Shown piece after piece: positions 48,937 to 62,614 of a stretch of 64,000 nt of DNA. How positions within the stretch are numbered: position 1 is the stretch's first letter; each line of letters begins with the position of its first letter. A program made the position numbers and the translations under genes. The DNA lies in the NCBI RefSeq assembly GCF_030503635.1, contig NZ_CP129965.1, positions 1 through 64,000 of the forward strand. Reading direction: 5' to 3'. This DNA comes from Corynebacterium sp. P3-F1. GTDB lineage: Bacteria; Actinomycetota; Actinomycetes; Mycobacteriales; Mycobacteriaceae. The notes under the pieces are model-generated. The model had not been told where the DNA came from. It saw nothing but the letters and a program-made list of their open reading frames with translations, and searched no databases.

Positions 48937-49734
48937 CTAATCAGTCGAGTCATCGTGCCTCGGCGCGGCTGAGGCCGCCATCTCCCGGGCCCACGCGTCC
49001 CCCTTGAAGTGCGCGGGCACCCCGCCCCCGAACAACCGTCTGGTTAGCTCGGGGGTTTCGTGGATTTCGGCGGCAGACCCGAGGAGGATGATGTTGCCGT
49101 AGCGTCGGCCCTTGAGCATCGGCGGGTCGGCGATGGCGGCGATGTGAGGGAAGACCTCGGCCATGCCCGCGAGCTCCTCGCGCGCTTCCTGCAGATCGCC
49201 CCGGGAACCGCAGTTGGCGACGTAGAGGCCGTCCGACGAGAGGGAGCGGAGGCAGGAGTGGTAGAAGGGGAGAGTCGTCAAGCTGCGCGGTGTTGTCGCT
49301 GATTCGAAGACGTCGCGGATGATCACGTCGCGCGACGCGTCGACGAAGCTGTCGGTGACCTCGCGCGCGTCACCCACGCGGACCTTCACCGTCGGCTTGC
49401 GCGGAATGTCGAATTTCCCGCGGGCAAGATGCGCCAACTCCATGTCCCATTCGACGACCGTGTTGCGTGAATGCGGCCACACGTGCGCGAAATAGCGCGG
49501 CAGCGAACACCCCGCGCCGCCGAGGTGCGTCAGCCGCGGCTTCTCCCACGCGCGGGTCTCCTCAACCGCCGCCGCGATCCAGCGCATGTACTCGAAGTCG
49601 AGCCGCCCCGGGTCACCCGGCACGATATGCGAGCTGGGCACCCCGTTCACCATGAGGAGCATCGACCCGTCGGGTTCGTGAATAATCTCGGCGATCCCGG
49701 TGTCGATCTCATGAATTTCGCTCTCATTGGCCAT
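48937..49734 (-). CDS. Spermidine synthase-like methyltransferase-fold protein
   Basis: A 265-residue protein of the SpeE-like superfamily. THLGGAGCSLPRYFAHVWP (about 69-87) is the SAM-type glycine loop, VVEWD near 95 the acidic end of strand two, and VGDAREV near 119 the third motif. The aspartate gatekeepers of true spermidine synthases are not evident (RDVIIRDVFESATTPR replaces the usual DDPVGP), so polyamine synthesis is doubtful. Similar proteins are common in actinobacteria without known role. It converges on the lysozyme gene with a 22-base gap. Confidence 0.75.
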   Translation of the reverse strand: MANESEIHEIDTGIAEIIHEPDGSMLLMVNGVPSSHIVPGDPGRLDFEYMRWIAAAVEETRAWEKPRLTHLGGAGCSLPRYFAHVWPHSRNTVVEWDMELAHLARGKFDIPRKPTVKVRVGDAREVTDSFVDASRDVIIRDVFESATTPRSLTTLPFYHSCLRSLSSDGLYVANCGSRGDLQEAREELAGMAEVFPHIAAIADPPMLKGRRYGNIILLGSAAEIHETPELTRRLFGGGVPAHFKGDAWAREMAASAAPRHDDSTD

Positions 49735-49790
49735 AGGAGCCTTAGCCTACCGAAGCTTTCCGCATCGACTCAGCCTGTTGAGTTCCGCGG

Positions 49791-49931
49791 CTACAGAGCA
49801 ATGTCTGTTCTCTGGACGTATGCGGAAGTGGCGATCCACTCGAGACCGGTGAGTACCACTGAGGCGAGAACTACTTGCGCGAGGGCGGCGGGATCGAGGG
49901 AGTTCGCGACGGCCACCGCGCTGCTGCTCAT
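49791..49931 (-). CDS. Possible small membrane protein
   Basis: A 46-codon frame from ATG 49931 with one strongly hydrophobic helix (about residues 14-34) and a polar tail. It lies alone between mnmA and the SpeE-like gene, on the strand opposite mnmA. No ribosome site is clear and I do not recognise the sequence. The rest of this 235-base gap holds the mnmA promoter. Confidence 0.25.
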   Translation of the reverse strand: MSSSAVAVANSLDPAALAQVVLASVVLTGLEWIATSAYVQRTDIAL

Positions 49932-49955
49932 TTTCCGTCCGCGGTTGACCGCGAG

Positions 49956-49961
49956 TACACT
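49956..49961 (+). promoter_or_regulatory. -10 box of mnmA
   Basis: TACACT ends eight bases before the GTG start, which fits a leaderless mRNA. A TTGACC at 49945-49950 is too close to be its -35. Confidence 0.5.
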
Positions 49962-49969
49962 CCAGCCAC

Positions 49970-51130
49970 GTGCGAGTTCTGGCAGCAATGAGTGGCGGCG
50001 TCGATTCCTCTGTGGCGGCGGCGCGGCTTGTGCGTGCCGGCCACGACGTCGTTGGCGTCCACCTCGCCCTGAGCAAAGACGCGCAGCAGACCCGCGAATC
50101 CGCGCGCGGCTGCTGCTCGCTGGAGGATTCCGCCGACGCGCGCCGCGTGTGCGACAAGCTGGGCATTCCGTTCTACGTGTGGGATTTCTCGGACCGCTTC
50201 AAAGAAGAAGTCATCGACGATTTCGTGGACAGCTACGCGCGCGGGGAGACCCCGAACCCGTGCCTGCGCTGCAACGAGAAGATCAAGTTCGCGGCGCTGC
50301 TCGAGCGCGCGGTCACGCTCGGTTTCGACGCCATCGCGACAGGGCATTACGCGCTTATCGACGATGCCGGCAACCTCCGCCGCTCCACCGACGCAAATAA
50401 GGACCAGTCGTATGTCCTCGGTGTGATGACCCGCGACGAGCTGGACCGCTGCATTTTCCCGGTCGGCGACACCGAGAAGCCCCAGATCCGGGAGGAGGCC
50501 GCCGAATGCGGTTTCTCCACCGCATCGAAGCCGGACTCCTACGACATCTGCTTTATTCCGGACGGCAATACCCAGGCGTTCCTGGGGGCATCGATCGGGA
50601 TGCGCCCCGGCATGATCGTCGACCAGGACGGCGCTGAGCTCAAGGAGCACGACGGTGCGTTCCAGTACACGATCGGGCAGCGCAAGGGACTGAATATCCG
50701 CGTGCCGGCCGCCGACGGCAAGCCCCGGTACGTCACGGACATCGATGCCGCCACGGGCACAGTGACCGTCGGCCCCCGCGCAGCACTGGACGTGACGACG
50801 ATTCACGCCGATCGCCTCAAAGTCCTGCACCCAGCCATGACTGAGGCCGGAAGCGTCGAGGGCTTCGAGGCGAATGTGCAGATCCGCGCCCACGGCGGTG
50901 TCGTGGCGTGTCGCGCGTATGTCGACTCCGAGGCCGGCAACGGCGGCACGATGCGGCTGGAGCTTTCCGAGCCACTGTCCGGTGTCGCGCGCGGCCAAGC
51001 CGCCGTGCTCTACCTGCCGGACCCGGACGGGCAGGGCGATATCGTGCTCGGCTCGGGCACCATCTGCGGCACCGAGTCTGCCAGCACCGAGTCTGCCAGC
51101 ACTGAGTCGGCTGGTTCGGGGGCGGCGTGA
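49970..51130 (+). CDS. mnmA: tRNA-specific 2-thiouridylase MnmA
   Basis: A 386-residue enzyme that puts sulfur on U34 of tRNAs for Lys, Glu and Gln. The PP-loop [13 protein letters not shown] lies at residues 5-17. The catalytic cysteines are in [12 protein letters not shown] near 86-97 and [10 protein letters not shown] near 190. The C-terminal barrel begins near 205. The last 20 residues are three 15-base direct repeats coding for TESAS (51071-51115), not a family feature. GTG start with a leaderless promoter. ALIDD carries a copy of the 11-base word. Confidence 0.95.
   Translation: MRVLAAMSGGVDSSVAAARLVRAGHDVVGVHLALSKDAQQTRESARGCCSLEDSADARRVCDKLGIPFYVWDFSDRFKEEVIDDFVDSYARGETPNPCLRCNEKIKFAALLERAVTLGFDAIATGHYALIDDAGNLRRSTDANKDQSYVLGVMTRDELDRCIFPVGDTEKPQIREEAAECGFSTASKPDSYDICFIPDGNTQAFLGASIGMRPGMIVDQDGAELKEHDGAFQYTIGQRKGLNIRVPAADGKPRYVTDIDAATGTVTVGPRAALDVTTIHADRLKVLHPAMTEAGSVEGFEANVQIRAHGGVVACRAYVDSEAGNGGTMRLELSEPLSGVARGQAAVLYLPDPDGQGDIVLGSGTICGTESASTESASTESAGSGAA
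50353..50363 (+). repeat. Iterated 11-base word
   Basis: In mnmA as ALIDD. Confidence 0.85.
51071..51115 (+). repeat. Fifteen-base tandem repeat
   Basis: Two exact units of ACCGAGTCTGCCAGC and a third diverged unit code for the C-terminal tail of MnmA. Confidence 0.85.
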
Positions 51131-52005
51131 CGGCATTCGGGCTCGGGCCGATGCCCGGCACCGACCTCGTGCAGGCGGCGGACGTGGTGCTGTCGGAGAC
51201 CCCGACACCGCACCTACCGCAGCTGCCCGCCCGCGGTGTCGGATCGGATCTGATCGGCCGGACAGCGGCGTTGATGCCTCTCAACCTCGACATCGGGCCG
51301 CGTTCCTGGCGGGTGACCCGCCGCCCGCAGTTGGCCACCATTCGTGCGCGTGATCAGTTCGAACGCGACCTCGACCTGCTCGAGCAGCTCTGGGCCGGCA
51401 GGCTGGCGGCGGATTCCGTGATAAAGGTGCAGCTTGCCGGTCCCTGGACCCTCGCCGCCCAGATCGAGATGGCGAACGGCCACCGGGTCATCACTGATCG
51501 GGGCGCGACCCGGGACATCGCCGATGCGCTCGCGCACGCGGTGGGGGAGCATCGGGGGGACGTCGCAAAACGGTTCGGCGCACGCACGCTGCTGCAGCTC
51601 GATGAACCGTACCTGGGGGCCGTGCTGGCGGGGACGGTGAAGGGCGCGACCGACTACGAGGAGATTCCCGCGGTGCCGGAGGAGCGTGTGCTCGATGTGC
51701 TGGGAGCGTTTGGCGAGCACCTGATCAACAGCCAGCGCCCGCTGTACGGAGCGGACTGGTTCACCGTCGATCTCGCAGGCAGGGTCGACCTGGATGCGTT
51801 GGCGGGCGCGCTCGACCGCGGCGCGCGGATCGCCGTGCCTGTGATGGAGCCGCGCGAGGTCTTCAATATCTTCGACCGGCTCCAGATCGACCCGGCGGAA
51901 ACGGCCATCGACGTGTACGCCCAACCCGGGCCGACGCTGGTGAAGACCGCGGAGAACTACCGCGCGGCAGCCGAGATGGCGGACGCGATCACACCTCCCC
52001 GATAA
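51127..52005 (+). CDS. MetE/UROD-like barrel protein coupled to mnmA
   Basis: A 292-residue protein resembling the C-terminal barrel of cobalamin-independent methionine synthase, with [12 protein letters not shown] near 100 and [12 protein letters not shown] near 157. The full MetE is about 750 residues and has His/Cys zinc ligands; no matching cysteine is seen here (the protein has none), so methionine synthase activity is unlikely. A similar gene (Rv3015c) precedes ligA in M. tuberculosis. Start and mnmA stop overlap (GTGA), suggesting linked expression. Function unknown. Confidence 0.7.
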   Translation: MTAFGLGPMPGTDLVQAADVVLSETPTPHLPQLPARGVGSDLIGRTAALMPLNLDIGPRSWRVTRRPQLATIRARDQFERDLDLLEQLWAGRLAADSVIKVQLAGPWTLAAQIEMANGHRVITDRGATRDIADALAHAVGEHRGDVAKRFGARTLLQLDEPYLGAVLAGTVKGATDYEEIPAVPEERVLDVLGAFGEHLINSQRPLYGADWFTVDLAGRVDLDALAGALDRGARIAVPVMEPREVFNIFDRLQIDPAETAIDVYAQPGPTLVKTAENYRAAAEMADAITPPR

Positions 52006-52075
52006 TAGCTATGAGATTGGCCATACAGCGCCTATAAACCGAGCTAGATTCAGCGATGAGTCTTAGAATGGAGGC

Positions 52076-52474
52076 ATGGCAATCAACGGGTTGAAATGGG
52101 AGAGGAAAGAAAGCAACTGGGTCCTAAGCATCGGGACCGCCGTCGGATTCATGATCGCGTCTTCGTTGCTTTTCGACGATCTCTTCCTCGCCTTGGCCTT
52201 CGGTCTCGCCCTGGGCATCGTGGTGATTCCCTTCTCCGGTAAGCACTCCGTTGCCATCAGTGACGGTAAGGTGACCTTCGACAACGGGGACGGAGAAGAC
52301 AGCGTTCCCGTTTCCGAGCTCGCCGCGCTCCGCCAGGAGCCCAAGGGCGATGTGCTCGTGCTCGACTTCGCCGACGGGAAGAAGATAGCGATCGACACCT
52401 GCGGCGACGACGCCGGTGTCGCCGAATTCATTGAGCGGGTGCACGACACGCCCGAGCTCAGTCACATCAGCTGA
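52076..52474 (+). CDS. Small membrane protein of unknown function
   Basis: A 132-residue protein with two hydrophobic helices (about 16-32 and 35-53) and a soluble C-terminal part (about 58-132) that looks like a small beta-rich domain resembling a PH-like fold: SVAISDGKVTFDNGDGEDSVPVSEL. Charged throughout, no catalytic motif. A TAGAAT box lies six bases before the ATG, so the message is probably leaderless; the GGAGG between is too close to serve as ribosome site. Confidence 0.65.
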   Translation: MAINGLKWERKESNWVLSIGTAVGFMIASSLLFDDLFLALAFGLALGIVVIPFSGKHSVAISDGKVTFDNGDGEDSVPVSELAALRQEPKGDVLVLDFADGKKIAIDTCGDDAGVAEFIERVHDTPELSHIS

Positions 52475-53144
52475 TCATCGGCCAGCCGGTGGCGATGCCG
52501 GAGGTGTCGCGCCCGCGGGACTCGCAGTACGCGCGGAAGTCCGTCTGAATCTCGAAATGCTTCACAGCCTGGAACTCCATGAGCTCGTCGAGCTCTTTGG
52601 CAGCGAGCTCGGGCCACCTCTGCTTGACCTGCTTCCAGGCGATGCGCGCGGCTGCCATCGCGTCGGCGGTGGCCTCGTGGGCATTGTCTAGCTGGACGCC
52701 ATAGAAATCAGACAGCGCGCCCAAGTTCCGCTTGCCGCCTTTGCGGTAGCGATCCATGGCACGGTCGATCAGCAAAGGGTCATACACCGGCCCGGTCACG
52801 GTGAAATCGCCGGTCAGCGTGCGCAGCACTGTCAGATCGTAGGGGGCGTTGAACACGATCAGGGTGAAGCCCTCGTCCCACGCTTGCTTGATGGTGTCGA
52901 CGGTCTCGCGCAGAACGTCGTCGTGCGGGCGGCCCTCAGCGCGCGCCTTTTCAGTGGAGATGCCGTGGATCGCTGCTGCCTGCGCCGGGATCTCCACGCC
53001 CGGGTCGGCGAGGTGCTCGGCGGCGGAGACGGACGAGCCGTCGATACGCACGAGCGCCGAGGTCACGATCCGCGCCTCCCGCGGGTTCGCCGACGTCGTC
53101 TCCAGGTCGAAGGAGAGCATCCGCGAGGCATCGAAAGTTGGCAT
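52467..53144 (-). CDS. DnaQ-like 3'-5' exonuclease
   Basis: A 225-residue DEDDh exonuclease. Exo I FDLETTSANP near residue 12, Exo II LIVFNAPYDLTVL near 97 and Exo III AHEATADAMAAARI near 157 carry the four acidic residues and the histidine. It is a stand-alone proofreading-type nuclease, like the polymerase III epsilon-related proteins common in actinobacteria; its substrate is unknown. A minus-strand TAGAAT ends seven bases before the ATG at 53144, which sets the start. Its stop overlaps the convergent membrane-protein gene by eight bases. Confidence 0.87.
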   Translation of the reverse strand: MPTFDASRMLSFDLETTSANPREARIVTSALVRIDGSSVSAAEHLADPGVEIPAQAAAIHGISTEKARAEGRPHDDVLRETVDTIKQAWDEGFTLIVFNAPYDLTVLRTLTGDFTVTGPVYDPLLIDRAMDRYRKGGKRNLGALSDFYGVQLDNAHEATADAMAAARIAWKQVKQRWPELAAKELDELMEFQAVKHFEIQTDFRAYCESRGRDTSGIATGWPMIS

Positions 53145-53189
53145 GCACCTCATTCTAATGAGCACCGCGGCACGTTTCGGCCGCAGCTC

Positions 53190-53220
53190 TTGACCTTGCC
53201 CCAACGTCAATGTTCACACT
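53190..53220 (+). promoter_or_regulatory. MerR-type promoter and operator of the TipA-like gene
   Basis: A -35 TTGACC (53190-53195) and a -10 CACACT (53215-53220) are 19 bases apart, the stretched spacing that MerR activators untwist. A near-perfect dyad TTGACCTTG-CCC-CAACGTCAA (53190-53210) spans the -35 and spacer. The -10 ends six bases before the ATG. This suggests autoregulation. Confidence 0.75.
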
Positions 53221-53226
53221 GTTGTC

Positions 53227-56077
<2,851 letters not shown>

Positions 56078-56086
56078 CGCGCGGAG

Positions 56087-56761
56087 CTAGCGGACCAGGG
56101 CGCCGACGATGGTACCCAGATCGCCGATGTGGGCGACCTCGGAAGCGAGGAAGTCGGGCCCGCCGGTGCGGCCGACAACCATGTAGAGCCCGGTCGTGCC
56201 CAGGGGAGTGACGGCCAAGGTGGAATCGAGCAGCCACCACGCCTCGGGCACCCACGTGTCGGTGTCGTCGCGGAGGATGCGGGCATCGGAGACGTCGATA
56301 AGCTTGGGTGCGGAACCGTCGTCTCCCGGAGCTGCCTGGGACGCTGCGACGCGCTCGCTGCCGTCGCCAGTGTCGCGCAGGACAACCGCCCAGGAAGATG
56401 TCAAGGCTAACGGCATGACAGAAACGAGCTCCTGCATCGCGGCCGGGAGGTCGCGGACCTGATTGGCAACGTGGGTGAGCATTTGGACTTGCTCGCGGCG
56501 GTCGACCCGGCCGGTGAACGGGCGGATCGAATCGACCTCCACGCCGTCGACGGACGCTGCGGCGGTGATGAGCGAATCGACCATCGTGCCGGTGGGCAAC
56601 TCCACCACGATGTCGTCGGTGACCATCGCGCCCCTGTCGGTGAACGTGGTCTCCACGATGTCAACGGACTGAATATTCGCGTCGACCATCCCGAACGCCT
56701 CGGCGAGCTCACCGAGGCTGCCGGGGGTGTCGGGAAGGACCACACGGATCAGGTAGGACAT
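56087..56761 (-). CDS. ACT-domain protein between ligA and gatC
   Basis: A 224-residue protein. An ACT domain fills about residues 1-75 (IRVVLPDTPGSLGELAEAFGMVDANIQSVDIVE). The remaining 140 residues have no catalytic motif that I recognise. The Rv3013 place and direction (opposite to ligA and gat genes) are the same in M. tuberculosis. Such domains usually bind amino acids, so a regulatory role is likely but unproven. KLIDV carries a copy of the 11-base word. Confidence 0.83.
   Translation of the reverse strand: MSYLIRVVLPDTPGSLGELAEAFGMVDANIQSVDIVETTFTDRGAMVTDDIVVELPTGTMVDSLITAAASVDGVEVDSIRPFTGRVDRREQVQMLTHVANQVRDLPAAMQELVSVMPLALTSSWAVVLRDTGDGSERVAASQAAPGDDGSAPKLIDVSDARILRDDTDTWVPEAWWLLDSTLAVTPLGTTGLYMVVGRTGGPDFLASEVAHIGDLGTIVGALVR
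56293..56303 (-). repeat. Iterated 11-base word
   Basis: In the ACT gene; sense strand codes KLIDV. Confidence 0.85.
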
Positions 56762-56775
56762 CTCGTCTCATCTCG

Positions 56776-56809
56776 TTGAAAGTCGTTCGGTGTGCTGCCG
56801 TAGTATAAG
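56776..56809 (+). promoter_or_regulatory. Probable gatCA promoter
   Basis: TTGAAA (56776-56781) and TAGTAT (56801-56806) with a 19-base spacer; the overlapping TATAAG (56804-56809) is another -10. It lies between the divergent ACT gene and gatC. Confidence 0.45.
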
Positions 56810-56854
56810 GGCGTTGAAGACTGTAACCCAAGGATTTTAAGAAGGTGGGACAAC

Positions 56855-57163
56855 GTGGCTGAAGCCCCAGGAATCTCCCGCGAGGAGGTCGCACGCATTG
56901 CGCGGTTGGCGCGCATAGCCGTGAGCGACGAGGAACTGGACCAGCTCGCAGGTCAACTGGACACCATTGTGGAGGCCGTCTCCGCGGTGCAGGCAGTGGA
57001 CACCGACGGCGTCGAGCCCATGAGCCACCCGCACAGTGTAGAGGCGGCCATGCGTGAGGATGTCCAGCGCACCACCCTCACCCAGGCGCAGGCACTCGAC
57101 CAGGCGCCCGAGGTCGAGGAGAACCGCTTCATGGTTCCGCAAATCCTGGGGGAGGAGGACTAA
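56855..57163 (+). CDS. gatC: Asp/Glu-tRNA amidotransferase subunit GatC
   Basis: A 102-residue wrapping subunit of the GatCAB complex, which turns misacylated Glu-tRNA-Gln and Asp-tRNA-Asn into the correct amides. [22 protein letters not shown] and the C-terminal [12 protein letters not shown] are family hallmarks. GTG start with GAAGGTGGGA upstream. Its last base is the first base of the gatA ATG (TAATG). Confidence 0.95.
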   Translation: MAEAPGISREEVARIARLARIAVSDEELDQLAGQLDTIVEAVSAVQAVDTDGVEPMSHPHSVEAAMREDVQRTTLTQAQALDQAPEVEENRFMVPQILGEED

Positions 57164-58644
57164 TGACCGATTACACCATTCCCGCCGAAGGACTGACCAG
57201 CCTGCCGGCGCACGTGCTGGCGAAGAAGATCCAGGCCGGCGAGGTGACCTCCCGCGAGGTCACACAGGCATTCCTGGACCGCATAGCGGAGACTGACGAG
57301 ACCATCGGCGCTTTCCTGCACGTCGGCGCCGAAGAAGCGTTGAAGACCGCCGATGAGGTGGACAAGCAGGTAGCGGAGGGCCGAGAGCCTGCGTCGCCGC
57401 TGGCCGGTGTGCCGCTGGCGCTGAAAGATCTCTTTGTCACCACCGACGCACCGACGACCGCTGCGTCGAAGATGCTCGAGGGCTACATGAGCCCCTACGA
57501 CGCGACGATCGTGACCAAGATCCGCGAGGCAGGCATCCCGATCTTGGGCAAGACGAACTTGGATGAGTTCGCCATGGGTTCCTCGACCGAGAACTCCGCC
57601 TACAAGGTCACCCGCAACCCGCACGATGTGGACCGCACCCCGGGCGGTTCCGGCGGTGGCACGGCCGCAGCGCTCGCTGCGGGCCAGGCACCGCTAGGCA
57701 TCGGCACCGACACCGGCGGGTCGATCCGCCAGCCGGCGTCGCTCACGGGCACTGTCGGCGTGAAGCCGACCTACGGCGCGGTCTCCCGCTACGGCATGAT
57801 CGCCAACGCCTCATCGCTCGACCAGTGCGGCCCGTGCGCGAATAACGTGCTCGACGCCGCTCTGCTCCACGAGGTCATCGCAGGCCACGACGAGTTCGAC
57901 GCCACTAGCGTCGACCGTCCGGTCAGTGCAGTCGTCGCCGCGGCCCGCGAAGGTGCCTCCGGCGACCTGACGGGTGTCAAGGTCGGCCGTGTGAAGCAGT
58001 TCCGCGGCGAGGGAATGCAAAATGGGGTGGCGGAAGCCGTCGATAAAGCGATTGCGCAACTCGAATCTCAGGGTGCGGAAATCGTCGATGTCGATTGCCC
58101 GAATTTCGCTCACGTCATGGGTGCGTACTACATCATTCAGACCTCGGAGGTCAGCTCGAACCTCGCGCGTTTCGACGGCATGCGTTACGGCCAGCGCGCC
58201 GGCGACGACGGCACGAACTCCGCTGAGGAGGTCATGGCGCTCACCCGCGGCGAAGGCTTCGGCGACGAGGTCAAGCGCCGCGTGATCCTGGGCACCTACG
58301 CACTGTCCGTTGGATACTACGACGCGTACTACCTGCAGGCGCAGCGCATCCGCACCCTTGTGGCGCAGGACTTCGCCAAGGCCTTCGAGCAGGTGGACAT
58401 CATTGCTGGCCCGGCGACGCCGACCACGGCGTTCAAGCTCGGCGACAAGGTGGACGACCCGCTGGCAATGTACAACTTCGACCTGTTCACGCTACCGCTG
58501 AACCTGGCCGGTCTGCCGGGCATGTCCGTTCCGGCGGGCACCGCTTCCGACACCGGTCTTCCGGTGGGCTTGCAGCTCATCTCGCCGGCCTTTGCCGACG
58601 AGCGCCTCTACCGCGTGGCCGCCGCTTTTGAAGCCCGCCGTTAA
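57163..58644 (+). CDS. gatA: Asp/Glu-tRNA amidotransferase subunit GatA
   Basis: A 493-residue amidase that frees ammonia from glutamine and passes it to GatB. The catalytic Ser-cisSer-Lys triad is K88 in [10 protein letters not shown]163 in [11 protein letters not shown] and S187 in [10 protein letters not shown]. The usual second serine of the GGSSGG signature is glycine, but the catalytic first serine is kept. gatB is not adjacent in this window. The frame contains CGTCGATAAAGC at 58038, a one-base-longer variant of the 11-base word. Confidence 0.95.
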   Translation: MTDYTIPAEGLTSLPAHVLAKKIQAGEVTSREVTQAFLDRIAETDETIGAFLHVGAEEALKTADEVDKQVAEGREPASPLAGVPLALKDLFVTTDAPTTAASKMLEGYMSPYDATIVTKIREAGIPILGKTNLDEFAMGSSTENSAYKVTRNPHDVDRTPGGSGGGTAAALAAGQAPLGIGTDTGGSIRQPASLTGTVGVKPTYGAVSRYGMIANASSLDQCGPCANNVLDAALLHEVIAGHDEFDATSVDRPVSAVVAAAREGASGDLTGVKVGRVKQFRGEGMQNGVAEAVDKAIAQLESQGAEIVDVDCPNFAHVMGAYYIIQTSEVSSNLARFDGMRYGQRAGDDGTNSAEEVMALTRGEGFGDEVKRRVILGTYALSVGYYDAYYLQAQRIRTLVAQDFAKAFEQVDIIAGPATPTTAFKLGDKVDDPLAMYNFDLFTLPLNLAGLPGMSVPAGTASDTGLPVGLQLISPAFADERLYRVAAAFEARR

Positions 58645-59947
58645 TCCCTGGAACACCCTCGCAGCGCTCGCTGCGGGGTATTTCCTTGTCCTGATCGACC
58701 AGGGCTTCATGCCCGTGATCACGCCGATGTTGCCTTTCGACGTCGGCAATGCGGTCTGGCTCACCAGTGTGTACCTGCTGTGCACCGTTGCCCCGATGCC
58801 CGCAACCGGGCGGTTGGGGGACGCGTGCGGTCAACGGCGGGTCTTTCTCGTCGGACTGGCCGTCTACGTCATTGCGCTGGTCTTCGCAGGCGCGTCATGG
58901 TCCTTCGGATCGCTCGTTGTAGCTCGCGGCCTGCAGGGCTTCGGTGCCGCGGTGTTCCTGCCGCAGGCCTTTGGATTGATTCCCCGGGTCTTCAGCGAAG
59001 ACACCCAGGGCCGTGCGTTCGCGGCCTGGGGAGTGATCGGCTCGGTGGCCTCACTCATCGGGCCTGTAGCAGGCGGTGCGATCGCGGAATACTCAGGGTG
59101 GCGCGCGGCCTTCTTCGCGCAAGCTGCGCTAGGTGGAGTCGCTGTCATCGCCGGGTTTGTCGCCCTGCCGAAACTCGCCGCAGGGCAGCAGCGGGTCTAT
59201 CTGCTTCCCGTCCTGTTATCTTTCGGCGGACTTGGTTTGTTGGTCTACGGCATTCAGTTCGGCCAGTGGCTGTCTATCGTTGCGGGGGCAGTGTTCCTCG
59301 CGGCACTGTTCCTGGCGGCCCGAAACGGCGAGGACCACGGTTTCCTTCCCCTCGAACTCGTCCGCGACCGGTCCTTCGCTCTCGGTGCAGTCGGTGTTAC
59401 CGCCATGGGATTCACCGTCGCCTCGATGTTCATTCCGTTGATGTACTGGCTCCAGACAGTCGCGGGGGCGTCGCCCACCGCATCCGGTCTCATCACTGCG
59501 CCGATGTCCGTTTTCGCGTTGCTGCTTACCCCGGTAGCTGGTTACCTCACGGATCGGCGGGATCCGGGCACGCTCTGTGTCGCCGGTTTCGCGGTGTGCG
59601 CGGCCGGGTTAGCGCTAGGCATTGTTCTGATCAATGTGTCGGCGGGCGTGTGGTGGTTCACCGCGGTGACATCGTTGCTCGGAATCGGCGGGGCGTTCGT
59701 GTGGGCGCCGAATGCCGCCGTGACGATGCGGGGCATCGCCGACAGTAAGACCGGTGCGGCATCGGGGCTGTACAACACCGCCCGGCAAGTTGGGAGCGTC
59801 CTCGGCGTGGCGCTGGTGGGCACGGTTCTTTCCACCGGGCCGATCGAAGCTACCGCGGGGGCGGCGCTCGCATTGCCTCTGGCCGCGATGGTCGTCGGCG
59901 CGGCGGCGGCCGTTCCTCTGCGCGCCGGGCCTAGAGCTTACTGGTGA
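58628..59947 (+). CDS. MFS transporter, DHA2-like
   Basis: A 439-residue exporter with about 12-14 hydrophobic segments. [17 protein letters not shown] near residues 18-34 corresponds to the DHA2 first-helix motif, [16 protein letters not shown] near 62 to motif A and [18 protein letters not shown] near 142 to motif C of antiporters. Drug or metabolite efflux is likely, but the substrate is unknown. The best start is the TTG at 58628, overlapping gatA by 17 bases; an earlier TTG at 58592 adds 12 residues. Both lack a clear ribosome site. Confidence 0.82.
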   Translation: MKPAVNPWNTLAALAAGYFLVLIDQGFMPVITPMLPFDVGNAVWLTSVYLLCTVAPMPATGRLGDACGQRRVFLVGLAVYVIALVFAGASWSFGSLVVARGLQGFGAAVFLPQAFGLIPRVFSEDTQGRAFAAWGVIGSVASLIGPVAGGAIAEYSGWRAAFFAQAALGGVAVIAGFVALPKLAAGQQRVYLLPVLLSFGGLGLLVYGIQFGQWLSIVAGAVFLAALFLAARNGEDHGFLPLELVRDRSFALGAVGVTAMGFTVASMFIPLMYWLQTVAGASPTASGLITAPMSVFALLLTPVAGYLTDRRDPGTLCVAGFAVCAAGLALGIVLINVSAGVWWFTAVTSLLGIGGAFVWAPNAAVTMRGIADSKTGAASGLYNTARQVGSVLGVALVGTVLSTGPIEATAGAALALPLAAMVVGAAAAVPLRAGPRAYW

Positions 59948-60037
59948 ACGGCCCGGAGAGCCGGAAGGCAGGAGGGCCGGGAAAACGCTGCGGTTCAGGT
60001 AGCCGGGGATAGTCCGGACAGCACTTTGCAATCGCGC

Positions 60038-60043
60038 TAGTGT
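60038..60043 (+). promoter_or_regulatory. -10 box of leaderless pfkA
   Basis: TAGTGT ends seven bases before the ATG at 60051 and sets this start over one nine bases earlier. Confidence 0.55.
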
Positions 60044-60050
60044 GGGGGCT

Positions 60051-61079
60051 ATGCGTCTTGCCACACTCACTTCCGGCGGCGACTGCCCCGGCCTCAACGC
60101 TGTCATCCGCGGCATTGTCCGCACCGCGAGTTCCGAATACGGTTCCACGGTGGTGGGGTACCAGGACGGCTGGGTGGGGCTCATGGAGGATCTGCGCCAG
60201 GACTTGTACGACGACGCGTTCATCGACTCGATCCTGCTGCGTGGAGGCACCATTTTGGGCACGGGTCGCTTGCACCCGGACAAGTTCAAGGCCGGTTTGG
60301 ACCAGATCAAGGCGAATCTCGACGACGCGGGAATTGACGCGTTGATTCCCATCGGCGGGGAAGGCACCCTCAAGGGCGCGAAATGGCTCTCCGACAACGG
60401 CATCCCCGTCGTTGGTGTGCCGAAGACGATCGACAACGATGTCAACGCCACAGACTACACGTTCGGTTTCGACACCGCGGTGTCGGTGGCCACTGACGCG
60501 ATCGATCGCCTGCACACCACCGCCGAGTCGCATAACCGCATTCTCATCGTCGAAGTGATGGGCCGCCACGTCGGTTGGATTGCCCTGCACGCGGGTATGG
60601 CCGGCGGTGCGCACTACACCGTCATCCCCGAGGACCCCTTCGATATCGACGACATCTGCAAGGCCATGGAGCGCCGGTTCCAGATGGGCGAGAAGTACGG
60701 CATCATCGTCGTCGCCGAGGGTGCAGTGCCCAAGGAAGGCACGATGGATGCCGGTCTGGGCGAAGAAGACGAATTCGGCCACAAGACTTTCACCGGTATG
60801 GGGCAAATCATCGGCGACGAGATTCATCGCCGTTTGGGTTACGACGTGCGTACGACGGTGCTCGGCCACACGCAGCGCGGCGGCACGCCGACGGCGTACG
60901 ACCGTGTGTTGGCAACCCGCTATGGAGTGCACGCGGCGCGCGCGGCGCACGAGGGGAATTTCGGCACCACGGTCGCCCTGCGCGGCGAGGACATCACGCT
61001 CGTCCCGCTCGGCGACGCTGTCGAGAATTTGAAGCGCGTTCCGGAACACCGGATTAGAACTGCGCGATCGATGTTCGGT

Positions 61080-61082
<3 letters not shown>
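60051..61082 (+). CDS. pfkA: 6-phosphofructokinase
   Basis: A 343-residue glycolytic kinase that phosphorylates fructose 6-phosphate at carbon 1. [18 protein letters not shown] opens the protein; [12 protein letters not shown] (about 100-110), VPKTIDNDV (about 122-130) and [12 protein letters not shown] near 170 form the active site. Residue 104 (E. coli count) is glycine, which favours ATP over pyrophosphate, whereas lysine in PKTIDND is common in pyrophosphate enzymes; actinobacteria combine both and are ATP-dependent. GGE replaces the usual GGD. Synteny with Rv3010c supports the call. Confidence 0.94.

Positions 61083-62610
<1,528 letters not shown>

Positions 62611-62614
<4 letters not shown>

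Noticed and set aside
48937..49734. Calling the SpeE-like gene a true spermidine synthase
   Set aside because: The acidic catalytic motif expected for aminopropyl transfer is not seen.
51127..52005. Calling the MetE-like gene a methionine synthase
   Set aside because: It is less than half the usual length and has no cysteine for the zinc site.
59947..59979. CGGCCC/GGGCCG arms after the MFS gene as a terminator
   Set aside because: The loop is long and no T tract follows, so support is too weak.
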